DNA from: Streptomyces rapamycinicus NRRL 5491
Lineage (GTDB): Bacteria; Actinomycetota; Actinomycetes; Streptomycetales; Streptomycetaceae
Length of the DNA: 64,000 bases
Reading direction: 5' to 3'
Assembly: GCF_024298965.1 (NCBI RefSeq)
Contig: NZ_CP085193.1
Coordinates: 7,750,001-7,814,000, forward strand
Shown: positions 8,779 through 18,026 of the stretch, one piece after another
Layout of the letters: each line of letters begins with the position of its first letter
Numbering within the stretch: position 1 is the stretch's first letter
Notes under the pieces: model-generated
Told to the model about the DNA's origin: nothing
Databases searched by the model: none
The model's input: only the letters and a program-made list of their open reading frames with translations
Translations under genes and position numbers: made by a program

Positions 8779-9876
8779 TTACGCTTCGGAAGGACTTTCG
8801 GTTCCACTTTCCACGTCATCGGCCGGGGCGTAGTGCGCGCGCAGCCGGGCGTACGCCGATTCCGGCGCGCCGGTGCGGTCCAGGCCCAGCAGCGCGGCGC
8901 CGAGCACCGGCGGTGCGGTGACCACCCGCGGCTCGGCCTTCGGGGCGCGCTCCGCGAGCAGTTCGCGGATCCGGTCGTCCAGCAGCGGATGGCGGGCCGC
9001 GAGCACCCCGCCGCCCAGCACCACCGGGGTCTCCTCGCCCAGCAGATCGAGCCGGCCGAGGGCGACCACCGCCATGGTCACCACCTCCTCCGCCTGGCGG
9101 TCGACGATCGCCCGCGCGATCTCGTCGCCGGCCCCGGCCACCGCGAACAGCACCGGCGTCAGCTCATGCCGCCGCCCCGGCTCCAGACGGCCCAGATGCA
9201 GCGCCTCGATCAGCTCGTACATGGTGGTCAGGCCGAAGCGCGCGGGCAGAGCGCGGGCCAGTTCGGTCGGCTCGCCGCGGCCGTCCTCCGCCCGCGCCGC
9301 CCACCACAGCGCCTCCTCCGACAGATAGCCCCCGCCGCCCCAGTCGCCGGAGATCCGGCCGATGGCGGGGAAGCGGGCCACCCGGCCGCCGTGACCGATC
9401 CCGGCGCAGTTGATCCCCGCGCCGCAGACCACGGAGACGCCGGTCGGCTCGCCGTCGTCCCCCACCCCGGCCCGCAGCAGGGCGAAGGTGTCATTGGCGA
9501 CCGTGACGGTGGCGCCCCAGCCGCGCTCGGCCAGGACGCCCGTCAACTCCTCCTCCTCGCTGGGGAGATCGACGTTGGCCAGACAGGCCGAGACATGCCC
9601 CGCGGACAGTGGACCGGACCGGCCCGCCTGCCGCGCCACCTCCTCCACCAGGGGCGCGAGCGAGCCGACGGCCTGCTCGGCGCCCACGACGGGTGGCCGG
9701 AAGCCGCCGCCGCGGGCCGTGCCGAGCACGGAGCCGTCCGGGCCGATGAGCGCCACATCCGTCTTGCTGTTGCCCGCGTCGATCGCCAGGACCGACCCGT
9801 CCGGCGGGGCGGCGGACGAGGGGGAGGAGGACGAAGGGGCAGGAGAGGGGGTCGATACGGACTGGGTCAGGCCCAC
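8779..9876 (-). CDS. csnK: CsnK, BadF-type glucosamine/N-acetylglucosamine kinase
   Basis: 365 residues. An actin-fold sugar kinase of the BadF/BadG family: phosphate-1 motif LAIDAGNSKTDVALIG near the N-terminus, a VANDTFALLRAG segment, and a phosphate-2/adenosine region with VVCGAGINC and VLGGGVLAA. It should phosphorylate an amino sugar in the cytoplasm, using ATP. It is the last gene of the csn operon; its GTG at 9876 overlaps csnH by 10 bp and has GGGAG 8 nt upstream. The N-terminus carries a Ser/Pro-rich extension of about 28 residues before the fold, so a later start cannot be excluded. In the S. coelicolor csnR-K operon the equivalent kinase handles glucosamine released from chitosan oligomers. 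Confidence 0.88.
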   Translation of the reverse strand: MGLTQSVSTPSPAPSSSSPSSAAPPDGSVLAIDAGNSKTDVALIGPDGSVLGTARGGGFRPPVVGAEQAVGSLAPLVEEVARQAGRSGPLSAGHVSACLANVDLPSEEEELTGVLAERGWGATVTVANDTFALLRAGVGDDGEPTGVSVVCGAGINCAGIGHGGRVARFPAIGRISGDWGGGGYLSEEALWWAARAEDGRGEPTELARALPARFGLTTMYELIEALHLGRLEPGRRHELTPVLFAVAGAGDEIARAIVDRQAEEVVTMAVVALGRLDLLGEETPVVLGGGVLAARHPLLDDRIRELLAERAPKAEPRVVTAPPVLGAALLGLDRTGAPESAYARLRAHYAPADDVESGTESPSEA

Positions 9877-11129
9877 GCCAGATGCTCCCGGTTGTGCGCG
9901 ATGAGGTCGTCGGTCAGCTTCTCGGCGTACTCGATCTGGCCGATGAGGGGGTGGGACAGCAGCGCCTGGAAGACCCGCTCCCGGCCGCCCTTCAACGCAG
10001 CCTCCAGCGCCAGGTGTTCGTACGCGGTGACATTCGCGACCAGACCGGCGAACAGGGGCTCGAGGGGGCGCACGGGCAGTGGTTTCGCGCCCTGCGCGTT
10101 GACGGCCGCCGGGACCTCGATCACCGCGTCGTCCGGCAGGAAGGGCAGCGTGCCCTCGTTGAACGTATTGACGATCCGCACCTCGCCGGTGTCGCCCAGC
10201 AGGGACGAGGTCAGATCGACCGCCGCCTCCGAGTAGAACGCCCCGCCGCGCTTGCCGAGCAGCTCGGGCTTCTCGTCCAGCGCCGGATCGCCGTACATCT
10301 CCAGCAGCTCCCGCTCGATCGCCGCGACCTCCGCCGCCCGGGACGGCTTGCTGCGCAGCTCCCGCACCACCGCGTCGTGCTGGTAGTAGTAGCGCAGGTA
10401 GTAGGAGGGGACGACGCCGAGCCGGCCGACCAGCGTGCGCGGCATCCGCAGGTCCTCGGCGATCGCCTCGCCATGCTCCGCGAGCAGCTTGGGCAGCACG
10501 TCCTCGCCGTCGGCGCCGCCGACGCGCACCGCGCGCTCCCAGGTGAGGTGGTTGAGGCCGACGTGCTCCAGCGTCACCTCGCCTGGCTCCACCCCCAGCA
10601 GCCTGGCGAACTTCCGCTGGAAGCCAATGGCCACATTGCACAGGCCGACCGCCCGGTGCCCGGCCGTGAGCAGCGCCCGGGTCACGATCCCGACCGGGTT
10701 GGTGAAGTCCACGATCCAGGCGTCGGGGTTGCGGCGGCGCACCCGCTCGGCGATGTCCAGCACCACCGGGACGGTGCGCAGCGCCTTGGCCAGCCCGCCC
10801 GCGCCGGTGGTCTCCTGGCCGACACAGCCGCACTCCAGCGGCCAGGTCTCGTCCTGGTTCCGCGCGGCCTGGCCGCCGACGCGCAGCTGGAGCAGGACCG
10901 CGTCCGCGCCGTCCACGCCCGCGTCCAGGTCGTCGGTCCAGGAGATGGCGCCCGGGTGGCCCTGCTTGGCGAAGATCCGGCGCGCCAGCCCGCCGACCAG
11001 CTCCAGCCGGTCGGCGGCCGGGTCGACCAGGACGAGCTCCTCCAACGGGAGCACGTCCCGCAACCGGGCGAATCCGTCGATGAGTTCGGGGGTGTAGGTG
11101 GACCCACCCCCCACGACTGCGAGCTTCAA
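9867..11129 (-). CDS. csnH: CsnH, family 4 glycoside hydrolase (6-phospho-beta-glucosidase type)
   Basis: 420 residues, full length for GH4. The N-terminus GGGSTYTPELIDG is the NAD-binding loop; GQETTGAGG, DFTNPVG, CNVAIGFQ (metal-ligand Cys) and LNHLTW (metal-ligand His) are all present. GH4 enzymes use NAD and Mn in an oxidation-elimination mechanism and normally act on phosphorylated disaccharides. There is no PTS here: the gene sits between an ABC importer and a sugar kinase, so the substrate is more likely a (phosphorylated) glucosamine oligosaccharide than a PTS product. Its ATG overlaps the csnG stop (ATGA) and its end overlaps csnK, showing tight translational coupling. Confidence 0.92.
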   Translation of the reverse strand: MKLAVVGGGSTYTPELIDGFARLRDVLPLEELVLVDPAADRLELVGGLARRIFAKQGHPGAISWTDDLDAGVDGADAVLLQLRVGGQAARNQDETWPLECGCVGQETTGAGGLAKALRTVPVVLDIAERVRRRNPDAWIVDFTNPVGIVTRALLTAGHRAVGLCNVAIGFQRKFARLLGVEPGEVTLEHVGLNHLTWERAVRVGGADGEDVLPKLLAEHGEAIAEDLRMPRTLVGRLGVVPSYYLRYYYQHDAVVRELRSKPSRAAEVAAIERELLEMYGDPALDEKPELLGKRGGAFYSEAAVDLTSSLLGDTGEVRIVNTFNEGTLPFLPDDAVIEVPAAVNAQGAKPLPVRPLEPLFAGLVANVTAYEHLALEAALKGGRERVFQALLSHPLIGQIEYAEKLTDDLIAHNREHLAWA

Positions 11130-12031
11130 CCCTTGACTCCTGTCAGTGTGACGCCTTCGACGAAGGCTTTCTGAGCGAAGAAGAAGACGATGATGACGGG
11201 GGCCATGACGAGCAGGGTCGCGGCCATCGTCAGATTCCAGTTGACGCTGTGCGCGCTCTTGAAGCTCTCCAGGCCGTAACTGAGTGTCCAGGCGCCCGGA
11301 TTCTGCGAGGCGTAGATCTGCGGGCCGAAGTAGTCGTTCCAGCAGTAGAAGAACTGGAACAGCGCGACGGCCGCGATCCCCGGTTTGGCCATCGGGATCA
11401 CGATGCGCAGCAGCGTGCCGAATTCACCGCTGCCGTCCACCTTCGCCGACTCCAGGTACTCCCGGGGAATCGTCAGCAGGAACTGGCGCAGCAGGAAGAT
11501 GGAGTACGCGTCACCGAACGCCATCGGGATGATCAGCGGCCACAGCGAACCCGACAGATGCAGTTGCTGGGCCCAGACCAGATACATCGGTATCACGATC
11601 ACCTGCGGCGGCAGCATCATCGTGGAGATGACCAGGATCATGGCGGCGCGGCGGCCGCGGAAGCGGAATTTGGCGAGGGCGTAGGCCACCGGAATGGAGG
11701 AACAGACGGTGAAGAGGGTGCCGAGCCCGGCGTACATCAGCGAATTGCGCCACCAGTCCAGGAAGCCCGGAGTGTTGAAGACGTCGGCGTAATTCGACCA
11801 GTTCCATTCGGTGGGCCACAGGTCGCCGCTCAGCGCCTGGTCGTCGCTCATCACCGAGGTCAGGAAGACGAAGACGAAGGGCAGGATGAAGAAGAGCGCG
11901 GCGGCGATGGCGACCGTGTGCACGGCGATCCAGTGCAGCGCGGCGCGGCGGCGGGAGGCGGGGGCGGGGGAGCGTCCGGCGGCGGGGCGCGCGGGCGCGG
12001 ACGGCGCCGAGAGGGCGGTGGTGGCGGTCAT
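11126..12031 (-). CDS. csnG: CsnG, sugar ABC transporter permease (MalG type)
   Basis: 301 residues with six predicted membrane helices after an Ala/Pro-rich cytoplasmic N-terminus. The EAA loop that contacts the ATPase reads EYLESAKVDGSGEFGTLLRIVIP. It pairs with CsnF to form the channel of an importer fed by CsnE. No ATPase gene lies in the operon, so it must use a shared MsiK-type ATPase, as other Streptomyces sugar importers do. It follows csnF by 27 bp and overlaps csnH. Confidence 0.93.
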   Translation of the reverse strand: MTATTALSAPSAPARPAAGRSPAPASRRRAALHWIAVHTVAIAAALFFILPFVFVFLTSVMSDDQALSGDLWPTEWNWSNYADVFNTPGFLDWWRNSLMYAGLGTLFTVCSSIPVAYALAKFRFRGRRAAMILVISTMMLPPQVIVIPMYLVWAQQLHLSGSLWPLIIPMAFGDAYSIFLLRQFLLTIPREYLESAKVDGSGEFGTLLRIVIPMAKPGIAAVALFQFFYCWNDYFGPQIYASQNPGAWTLSYGLESFKSAHSVNWNLTMAATLLVMAPVIIVFFFAQKAFVEGVTLTGVKG

Positions 12032-12058
12032 GGTGAATCGGTCCTCTCAGTCCTCGGC

Positions 12059-13012
12059 TCAGTCATCGGCCGACAGCAGTCCGGCACGCTTGCGCATCAG
12101 CAGCGTCGTCACGGCCATCGCGATCGCGAACAGCACGAGCGAGAGCACGCAGGCGGCTCCGGTGTTGAAGTTCTGGAAGCCGAGCGAATAGACGAGCTGC
12201 GGCACGGTGAGTGTGGAGTGGTCGGGATAGCCGGGCTGGATGACCGATCCGGGCCCGACGCTGACCCCGGAGGCGAGCTTTCCGGCGACCAGCGCCTGGG
12301 TGTAGTACTGCATGGTCTGGACGACGCCCGTCACGACCGCGAACATCACGATCGGGGTGATCGACGGCCAGGTCACATAGCGGAACTTGTGGAACGCCCC
12401 GGCGCCGTCCAGGTCGGCCGCCTCGTACTGCTCCTTGGGGACGTCCAGCAGGGCCGCCATGAAGATGACCATGAGATCCCCGATGCCCCACAGGGAGAGC
12501 AGTACGAGGGACGGTTTGGCCCAGGCCGGGTCGTTGAACCAGTTCGGGGCGTGGATCCCGATGCTGCCGAGAATGTCGTTCACCGGGCCGGTACCGGGGT
12601 TGAGAAGGAAGACGAAGGCGACGGTGGCCGCCACCGGAGGGGCGAGATACGGCAGATAGAAGGCGGTGCGGAAGAATCCCACCCCGGACTTCACCTTGGT
12701 GACCAGCAGTCCGATGCCCAGGCCGAAGACGACCCGCAGCGCGACCATGACCACGACCAGCCAGAGCGTGTTCCACAGTGCCGGTCCGAACAGCGGCATC
12801 TGCTCCAGCACATAACGCCAGTTGCGCAGCCCGACGAAGGTCGGGGCCTGGACCTGGTTGTAGTGCATGAAGGAGAAGTAGACGGTGGCGACCAGCGGAT
12901 AGCCGAAGAAGACGGTGAAGCCGACCAGCCAGGGGGAGAGAAAACCGAGGGTGCGCAGCCGCTCGCGCCGGGCTTTACGGCGCAGGGCGGGGGCGTTCGT
13001 CAAGGTGGCCAT
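12059..13012 (-). CDS. csnF: CsnF, sugar ABC transporter permease (MalF type)
   Basis: 317 residues with six predicted helices (first: LGFLSPWLVGFTVFFGYPLV). The EAA loop is EQYEAADLDGAGAFHKFRYVTWP. It forms the membrane channel with CsnG. Its ATG lies 11 bp downstream of the csnE stop, so the two are co-transcribed. The short cytoplasmic N-terminus is rich in Arg/Lys, consistent with positive-inside topology. Confidence 0.93.
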   Translation of the reverse strand: MATLTNAPALRRKARRERLRTLGFLSPWLVGFTVFFGYPLVATVYFSFMHYNQVQAPTFVGLRNWRYVLEQMPLFGPALWNTLWLVVVMVALRVVFGLGIGLLVTKVKSGVGFFRTAFYLPYLAPPVAATVAFVFLLNPGTGPVNDILGSIGIHAPNWFNDPAWAKPSLVLLSLWGIGDLMVIFMAALLDVPKEQYEAADLDGAGAFHKFRYVTWPSITPIVMFAVVTGVVQTMQYYTQALVAGKLASGVSVGPGSVIQPGYPDHSTLTVPQLVYSLGFQNFNTGAACVLSLVLFAIAMAVTTLLMRKRAGLLSADD

Positions 13013-13023
13013 GTCGCACTCCG

Positions 13024-14352
13024 TCAGTTCTGTGCCTGGAGATTGTCGGCGTCTATCTCGTCATCGAGTTTTCGCAGCCCCGCGTCCAGATCGTGCACCT
13101 TGCCCGCCTCGACGCCGTAGGAGAAGTCCTGCAGCGAGGTGACGTACTGACCGCCGTTGATCGAGGGCGGCAGGGCGGTGCTGTAGCGGTTCTGCGCGAT
13201 ATCGAGGAAGGCCCGGAAGGTGGGATCCGAGTCCAGCTTCGGAGAGGTGAGCGCCGCCTTCGTGGACGGCACATTGTGAATGGCGTTGGCGAAGGCGACC
13301 ACCTGATCGGTGTTGGCGGTCAGGAACTTCACCAGCTCCCACGCGGCGTTCTGATGGGTGCTGCTGTGCGCGATGCCGACCACCGTGCCGGTGAGATAGC
13401 CCCGGCCATAGGTCTCGGGCTGGTCGTCCGGCACGGGCAGCGGCGCGGTGCCCCATTTGAACTTCGCCCCCTTCATGAAGAGCCCGCGCCATTCGCCGTC
13501 CATGTGCATGGCGAGCTTTCCGGTGAGAAACGCGTTCTGGGATGACATCTCATCGCCGAAGGAGGTACGGAACGTCTCCAGCGGGCCGTACCCGCCCTGG
13601 CTTCGCATCAGGTCCGCAGTGGTGGCGTAGAAGTCCTTGGCCGCCTTCCCCTTCGCCAGTCGCGCCTTGCCGTCCTTGCCGAAGTACGTGGGGCCCCACT
13701 GGGCGAGGAATCGGTCCGGGCTGTTCTGGTAGAGCCGGAAATTGGGCATGAAGCCCACCCGCTCATAGCCGCCGCCCTTGGTGCGCTTGGTCAGCTTCAC
13801 GGCGTCGCGCCGCAGCTCGGACATGGTACGGGGCGGCCGCTTGATGCCCGCCTCGGCGAAGGCGTCCTTGTTGTAGTACATGCCGTACGCGTCGGCGAGC
13901 AGCGGGAGCGCGCATTGGGCGCCCTGATAGCTCGTGTAGTCCAGCAGCGTTTTCGGGAAGACCTTGGCCTTGTCAAGACCGGTCTTCTTCATGAACGGAT
14001 CGAGATCCACCCACATCCCGGAGGAGCAGTACTGCCCCACATTGTTGGTGGTGAAGGAGGAGACGACATCCGGGGCGTCGCCGCCGCCCGCCCGCAGTGC
14101 CTGGTTCACGGTGGCGTCGGTGACATTCCCGGTGGCCTTCACCTTGATATTGGGGTGGAGCTTCTCGAACCGGGCGATGCTGGCATCGATCGCCTTGACC
14201 TCGCTGTCCTCCGACCAGCCGTGCCAGAACTTCAGCGTGACGGGCTTGGTCGGATCGTCCTCGGCGCTGCCGGTACTGGGATTGGCGCAGCCCGTGAGGA
14301 GCAGGGCGCCGGCGCTCAGTGCTGCGGCGAGAGCGGCCAGTTTTCGTGCCAT
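13024..14352 (-). CDS. csnE: CsnE, sugar-binding lipoprotein of the ABC importer
   Basis: 442 residues from ATG 14352, preceded by AAAGGAAG. The signal peptide ends in lipobox LLTGC, so the protein is a lipoprotein outside the membrane. The mature protein is a family 1 solute-binding protein (VTLKFWHGWSEDSEVKAID at the start, TVVGIAHSSTHQNAAWELVKFL near the end). It should bind glucosamine oligosaccharides and pass them to CsnF/CsnG. Longer in-frame starts upstream lack a ribosome site and would bury the signal peptide. 156 bp separate it from csnR; no clear operator is visible there, so it may be read from the csnR promoter. Confidence 0.92.
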   Translation of the reverse strand: MARKLAALAAALSAGALLLTGCANPSTGSAEDDPTKPVTLKFWHGWSEDSEVKAIDASIARFEKLHPNIKVKATGNVTDATVNQALRAGGGDAPDVVSSFTTNNVGQYCSSGMWVDLDPFMKKTGLDKAKVFPKTLLDYTSYQGAQCALPLLADAYGMYYNKDAFAEAGIKRPPRTMSELRRDAVKLTKRTKGGGYERVGFMPNFRLYQNSPDRFLAQWGPTYFGKDGKARLAKGKAAKDFYATTADLMRSQGGYGPLETFRTSFGDEMSSQNAFLTGKLAMHMDGEWRGLFMKGAKFKWGTAPLPVPDDQPETYGRGYLTGTVVGIAHSSTHQNAAWELVKFLTANTDQVVAFANAIHNVPSTKAALTSPKLDSDPTFRAFLDIAQNRYSTALPPSINGGQYVTSLQDFSYGVEAGKVHDLDAGLRKLDDEIDADNLQAQN

Positions 14353-14508
14353 GGGGAGACTTCCTTTACTGCGGTACGAGGGGGACGGCAGGGGAAGCGG
14401 CGGTGAGGGGCGCCGGACAACGGACAAAGGGGAGAGCGGACGGGGCCTCGGAACAGATAGCGGGAAAAGGGGAGGGGACGTACGGGTGGTGGAGCGGCGC
14501 CCGGTGAC

Positions 14509-15744
14509 TCAGGCGTCGAACCGGGCGGTGTCGAAAACGGTCTGACGGGCATCGGCGACCGCCGTCCACAGCGCGCCGATGAGAATCGGATCCCCCTCGA
14601 TCTCACTGATCCGCAGCTGCGGCCGGGGCAGTGCGAGACCGGTCATCTCGGCCTCGACCAGCTGACGCAGCCGGTCCCCGCCGGCCTGCGCGACCTCACC
14701 CGAAAGGACGACCAGCTCCGGGTCGACCACGGCGACGACGGAGGCCAGCCCGGTGGCCAGCCGGCGGGCCAGGTCGGTCAGCACCTCGTCGCCCGGGCCG
14801 GGGGTGCGCAGCGCGGCGGAGAGCGCCTTGGTGGCGGTGGGCGCGTCGATCCCGTGGTCGCGGGCCAGCTCCACGACGGCGGGCGAGCCGACCAGCTTCT
14901 GGAACCCCCCGCCCCCGTCCGGCCGGGCGGCGGCGTCCGGTCCGCCCCGGGCCAGCGGGGCGCCCGGCAGCGGCATGTAACCGATCTCCCCGGCCCCGCC
15001 GGTGGCACCGCGCAGCAGGGTGCCGTGGAGCACGATGGCCGCGCCGACCCCCTCGTCGGCCCAGACCAGCGCGAAGTCGTCGAAGTCCTGGGCGGTGCCG
15101 TGGTGCTGTTCGGCGATGGCGGCGAGGTTGACGTCGTTCTCGATGACGATCGGTGTGTGCAGCACCTCGGCCAGGTCGTCCCGCAGGGTGCGGGACTGCC
15201 AGCCGGGCAGATGCGGGGCGTAGCGCAGGGTCCCGGTGCGCGGGTCGAGCGCGCCGGGGGTGCCGATCACGGTGGAGTGCAGATCGTCCCGGCCGAGCCC
15301 GGCGGCGGCCAGCGCCCCGTCCACCGCCTCGGCGACCAGTTCCCCGGTCCGGTTGGTCACGCTCGCTTCGGTGGCCGGGGCCGTCACCCGGTGTTCACCG
15401 ACCACCTGGCCGGTGATGTCGGCGACGGCGGCGGTGATGCCCTCCTGGTCCACGGCGAGCGCGGCCACATGGGCGGCGGCCGGATCGATCTCGTACAGCT
15501 GCGCGTTGGGCCCCGGGCGTCCGGTGACGTTCCCGGTGGTGCGGACCAGGCCGACGGATTCCAGGCGGGTCAGCAGCTGGGAGGCGGTGGGCTTGGAAAG
15601 ACCGGTCAACTCCCCGAGCCGGGTCCGGGTGAGCGGTCCGTGGGCGGCCAGCAGCTCCAGTGCGGCGCGGTCGTTCATGGCGCGGAGGACGCGGGGGGTC
15701 CCGGGTGTGCCGCCCTGCGTATTGCTGCCGGGTGATGCGGCCAT
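14509..15744 (-). CDS. csnR: CsnR, ROK-family transcriptional repressor
   Basis: 411 residues. A winged helix-turn-helix at about residues 22-75 (LLAAHGPLTRTRLGELTG, LSKPTASQLLTRLESVGLV) precedes a ROK sugar-binding domain (VIGTPGALDPRTG, IENDVNLAAIAE, GATGGAGEIGYMPL). In S. coelicolor CsnR represses its own operon until chitosan oligomers are present. An imperfect palindrome of the matching type lies 24 bp upstream of the start. The zinc-binding CxCGxxGC signature found after GEIGH in most ROK proteins is absent: the stretch after GEIGYMPLPG has no Cys. It is the first gene of a six-gene minus-strand operon. Confidence 0.9.
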   Translation of the reverse strand: MAASPGSNTQGGTPGTPRVLRAMNDRAALELLAAHGPLTRTRLGELTGLSKPTASQLLTRLESVGLVRTTGNVTGRPGPNAQLYEIDPAAAHVAALAVDQEGITAAVADITGQVVGEHRVTAPATEASVTNRTGELVAEAVDGALAAAGLGRDDLHSTVIGTPGALDPRTGTLRYAPHLPGWQSRTLRDDLAEVLHTPIVIENDVNLAAIAEQHHGTAQDFDDFALVWADEGVGAAIVLHGTLLRGATGGAGEIGYMPLPGAPLARGGPDAAARPDGGGGFQKLVGSPAVVELARDHGIDAPTATKALSAALRTPGPGDEVLTDLARRLATGLASVVAVVDPELVVLSGEVAQAGGDRLRQLVEAEMTGLALPRPQLRISEIEGDPILIGALWTAVADARQTVFDTARFDA

Positions 15745-15767
15745 GGTGGTGCCCCCGTCTCACTCTG

Positions 15768-15784
15768 TTAAGAAAGTTTCCTAT
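15768..15784. promoter_or_regulatory. Probable CsnR operator
   Basis: The sequence TTAAGAAAGTTTCCTAT is an imperfect palindrome: arms TTAAGAAA and TTTCCTAT around a central G, with six of eight positions symmetric. It fits the AGGAAA/TTTCCT class of ROK operators, including the one CsnR binds in S. coelicolor. It lies 24 bp upstream of the csnR start, where bound repressor would block transcription of csnR and the genes after it. Confidence 0.7.
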
Positions 15785-15983
15785 TGATGAATAGCAAGCT
15801 AGGGGGCGGACCGGGGCGGCGTCAATGGGTCAAAGGCGGGCTTTCCTTGGCGGGTTCTTGGCGAAGAGATGGATCATCCATGTACCTGGCATGGACAAGT
15901 CACCGTAAGAGTGGCCCCCGGTGGGGTGGCTGTGATCGTCAGCCCCCACCGTCATGCGACGACTCGAATCGCAAGGGGGCTAG

Positions 15984-17969
15984 GTGAGATCTATTTCTTC
16001 CCGGGAGCGCATGGCCCGTTCCAGAAAACGCACGGCCCTGGGGCTGGCGGCGGCGCTGCCGTTGGTGGCCGGCGCGCTGGCGCTCGGCATACCCACGGCC
16101 CAGGCCGACTCCGCACCGCACGGCCGTGACACCCTGAACGGCACCAAGCCCGCCTGGGCGACGGCGCGTTCGGACCGCGGCGCGACCGATGACGGCAATA
16201 AGGTCACCGCGCGCGTATATCTGGCCGGACGGGACGCCAAGGGGCTGACCGACTACGCCAAGGCCGTGTCCGACCCCTCCTCGCCGGACTACGGCAAGTT
16301 CCTGTCGGCCCGGCGGACCCAGGCACGTTTCGGACCGACACGGCAGCAGAAGGACACCGTGACCGCCTGGTTGAAGCGGGCCGGGCTCGAGGTCACCGGC
16401 GGCAACCAGCACTATCTGTCGGCCACCGGCGAAGTCTCCGCCGCCGAGCGGGCGTTCGGCACCCAGCTGCACAACTACACCAAGGACGGCAAGGTCTACC
16501 GGGCGCCGTCGAACGCGGCCACGGTGCCCGCCTCGCTCCACGGCGCCGTGCTGACCGTCGTCGGCCTGGACAACGCGCCCAAGCGGGCCAAGCACGACGA
16601 GACCCTCCCGCCCCCCGGGCCGGTCTTCGAGAACGCCGGGCCGTTCTCCTCCTATTACGGTTCCCGGACCGACCGGAGCCTGCCCTCGGCGTACGGCGCC
16701 AAGCAGCCGTACGCGATCAAGGGGTACACCGGCAAGCAGCTGCGCGCCGCCTACGGTGCCAAGAGCCGCAACACCGGTAAGGGCGTCACCGTGGCCATCA
16801 CCGACGCCTTCGCCTCGCCCACCATCGCCGCGGACGCCGCCCAGTACGCCAAGCGCAACGGCGACCCGGGCTACCGCAAGGGCCAGTTGACGCAGGTGCT
16901 GCCGACCGATTACCGGTACACCGAGGAGTGCGACGCCGGCGGCTGGTACGGCGAGGAGACCCTCGACGTCGAGGCGGTGCACGCGGTGGCGCCCGCGGCC
17001 GACATCTCTTACGTCGGCGGAGCCTCCTGCACCGACGACGATCTGCTCGACTCGCTCGCCAAGGTCGTCGACAACCGGCTGGCCGACATCGTCTCCAACT
17101 CCTGGGGTGATGTGGAGGCCAACGAGACGCCGGACGTGGCCGCCGCCTACGACCAGATCTTCCAGCAGGGCGCGGTCGAGGGCATCGGCTTCTACTTCTC
17201 CTCCGGTGACAACGGCGACAACGTGGCGTCCACCGGCACCAAGCAGGTCGACACCCCGGCCAACTCGGCATGGGTGACGGCGGTCGGCGGCACCTCCCTG
17301 GCCGTCGGCAAGGGCGGCACGTACCAGTGGGAGACCGGCTGGGGCACCACCAAGGCCACCCTCTCGGCCGACGGCACCAACTGGGACGCGCTGCCCGGCG
17401 CGTACACCTCCGGCGCCGGAGGCGGCACCAGCAAGACCGTCGCCCAGCCCTTCTACCAGCGCGGCGTGGTGCCGGACGCGCTCGCACTGGCCAACGGCGG
17501 CACGGCCAAGCAGCGGGTGACCCCGGACGTCGCGGCCGTGGCCGACCCCAACACCGGCTTCCTGGTGGGCCAGACGCAGACCTTCCCGGACGGATCGCTC
17601 CGGTACGGCGAGTACCGCATCGGCGGCACCTCGCTGGCCGCGCCCGTGATCGCCGGTGTCCAGGCGCTCGCCCAGCAGGCGCGCGGCGGCCAGCCGATCG
17701 GTTTCGCCAACCCGTCGCTGTACGACCGGTACGGCACCGCCTCGTACCACGATGTGACCGACCACCCGCTGGGCGCCGGTGTCTCGCTGGGCGTGGTCCG
17801 GGTCGACTACGTCAACAGCCACGACGACACCGACGGGCTGGTGACCTCGCTGCGCAGCCTCGGCCGGGACAGTTCGCTCCACGCGGTCGTGGGCTATGAC
17901 GACGTGACCGGTGTGGGCACGCCCGGGGCCGGCTACCTCACCTCGTTCGGCGGACACCACCGCCGCTGA
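15984..17969 (+). CDS. Secreted S53 serine-carboxyl peptidase (sedolisin/kumamolisin type)
   Basis: 661 residues from GTG 15984 (AAGGGGG just upstream; an ATG at 16011 lacks a properly spaced site). A Sec signal peptide ends near AQA at about residue 41. A pro-domain (about 50-190, with SPDYGKFLS and LSATGEVSAAERAFG) is followed by the protease domain. The catalytic set is visible: E324 and D328 (GEETLD), oxyanion D376 (SWGDVE) and nucleophile S550 (GGTSLAAP). A C-terminal Asp-rich segment (DDVTGVGTPG) matches the calcium site. Such enzymes are acid-active endopeptidases secreted as zymogens. The gene is single, diverging from csnR, with a terminator about 58 bp after the stop. Confidence 0.95.
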   Translation: MRSISSRERMARSRKRTALGLAAALPLVAGALALGIPTAQADSAPHGRDTLNGTKPAWATARSDRGATDDGNKVTARVYLAGRDAKGLTDYAKAVSDPSSPDYGKFLSARRTQARFGPTRQQKDTVTAWLKRAGLEVTGGNQHYLSATGEVSAAERAFGTQLHNYTKDGKVYRAPSNAATVPASLHGAVLTVVGLDNAPKRAKHDETLPPPGPVFENAGPFSSYYGSRTDRSLPSAYGAKQPYAIKGYTGKQLRAAYGAKSRNTGKGVTVAITDAFASPTIAADAAQYAKRNGDPGYRKGQLTQVLPTDYRYTEECDAGGWYGEETLDVEAVHAVAPAADISYVGGASCTDDDLLDSLAKVVDNRLADIVSNSWGDVEANETPDVAAAYDQIFQQGAVEGIGFYFSSGDNGDNVASTGTKQVDTPANSAWVTAVGGTSLAVGKGGTYQWETGWGTTKATLSADGTNWDALPGAYTSGAGGGTSKTVAQPFYQRGVVPDALALANGGTAKQRVTPDVAAVADPNTGFLVGQTQTFPDGSLRYGEYRIGGTSLAAPVIAGVQALAQQARGGQPIGFANPSLYDRYGTASYHDVTDHPLGAGVSLGVVRVDYVNSHDDTDGLVTSLRSLGRDSSLHAVVGYDDVTGVGTPGAGYLTSFGGHHRR

Positions 17970-18026
17970 GCGGCCGGGGTGAGCTCCTTACGGCTCTCAC
18001 GGGCCCGAGCTCCTTACGGTTCGCAT

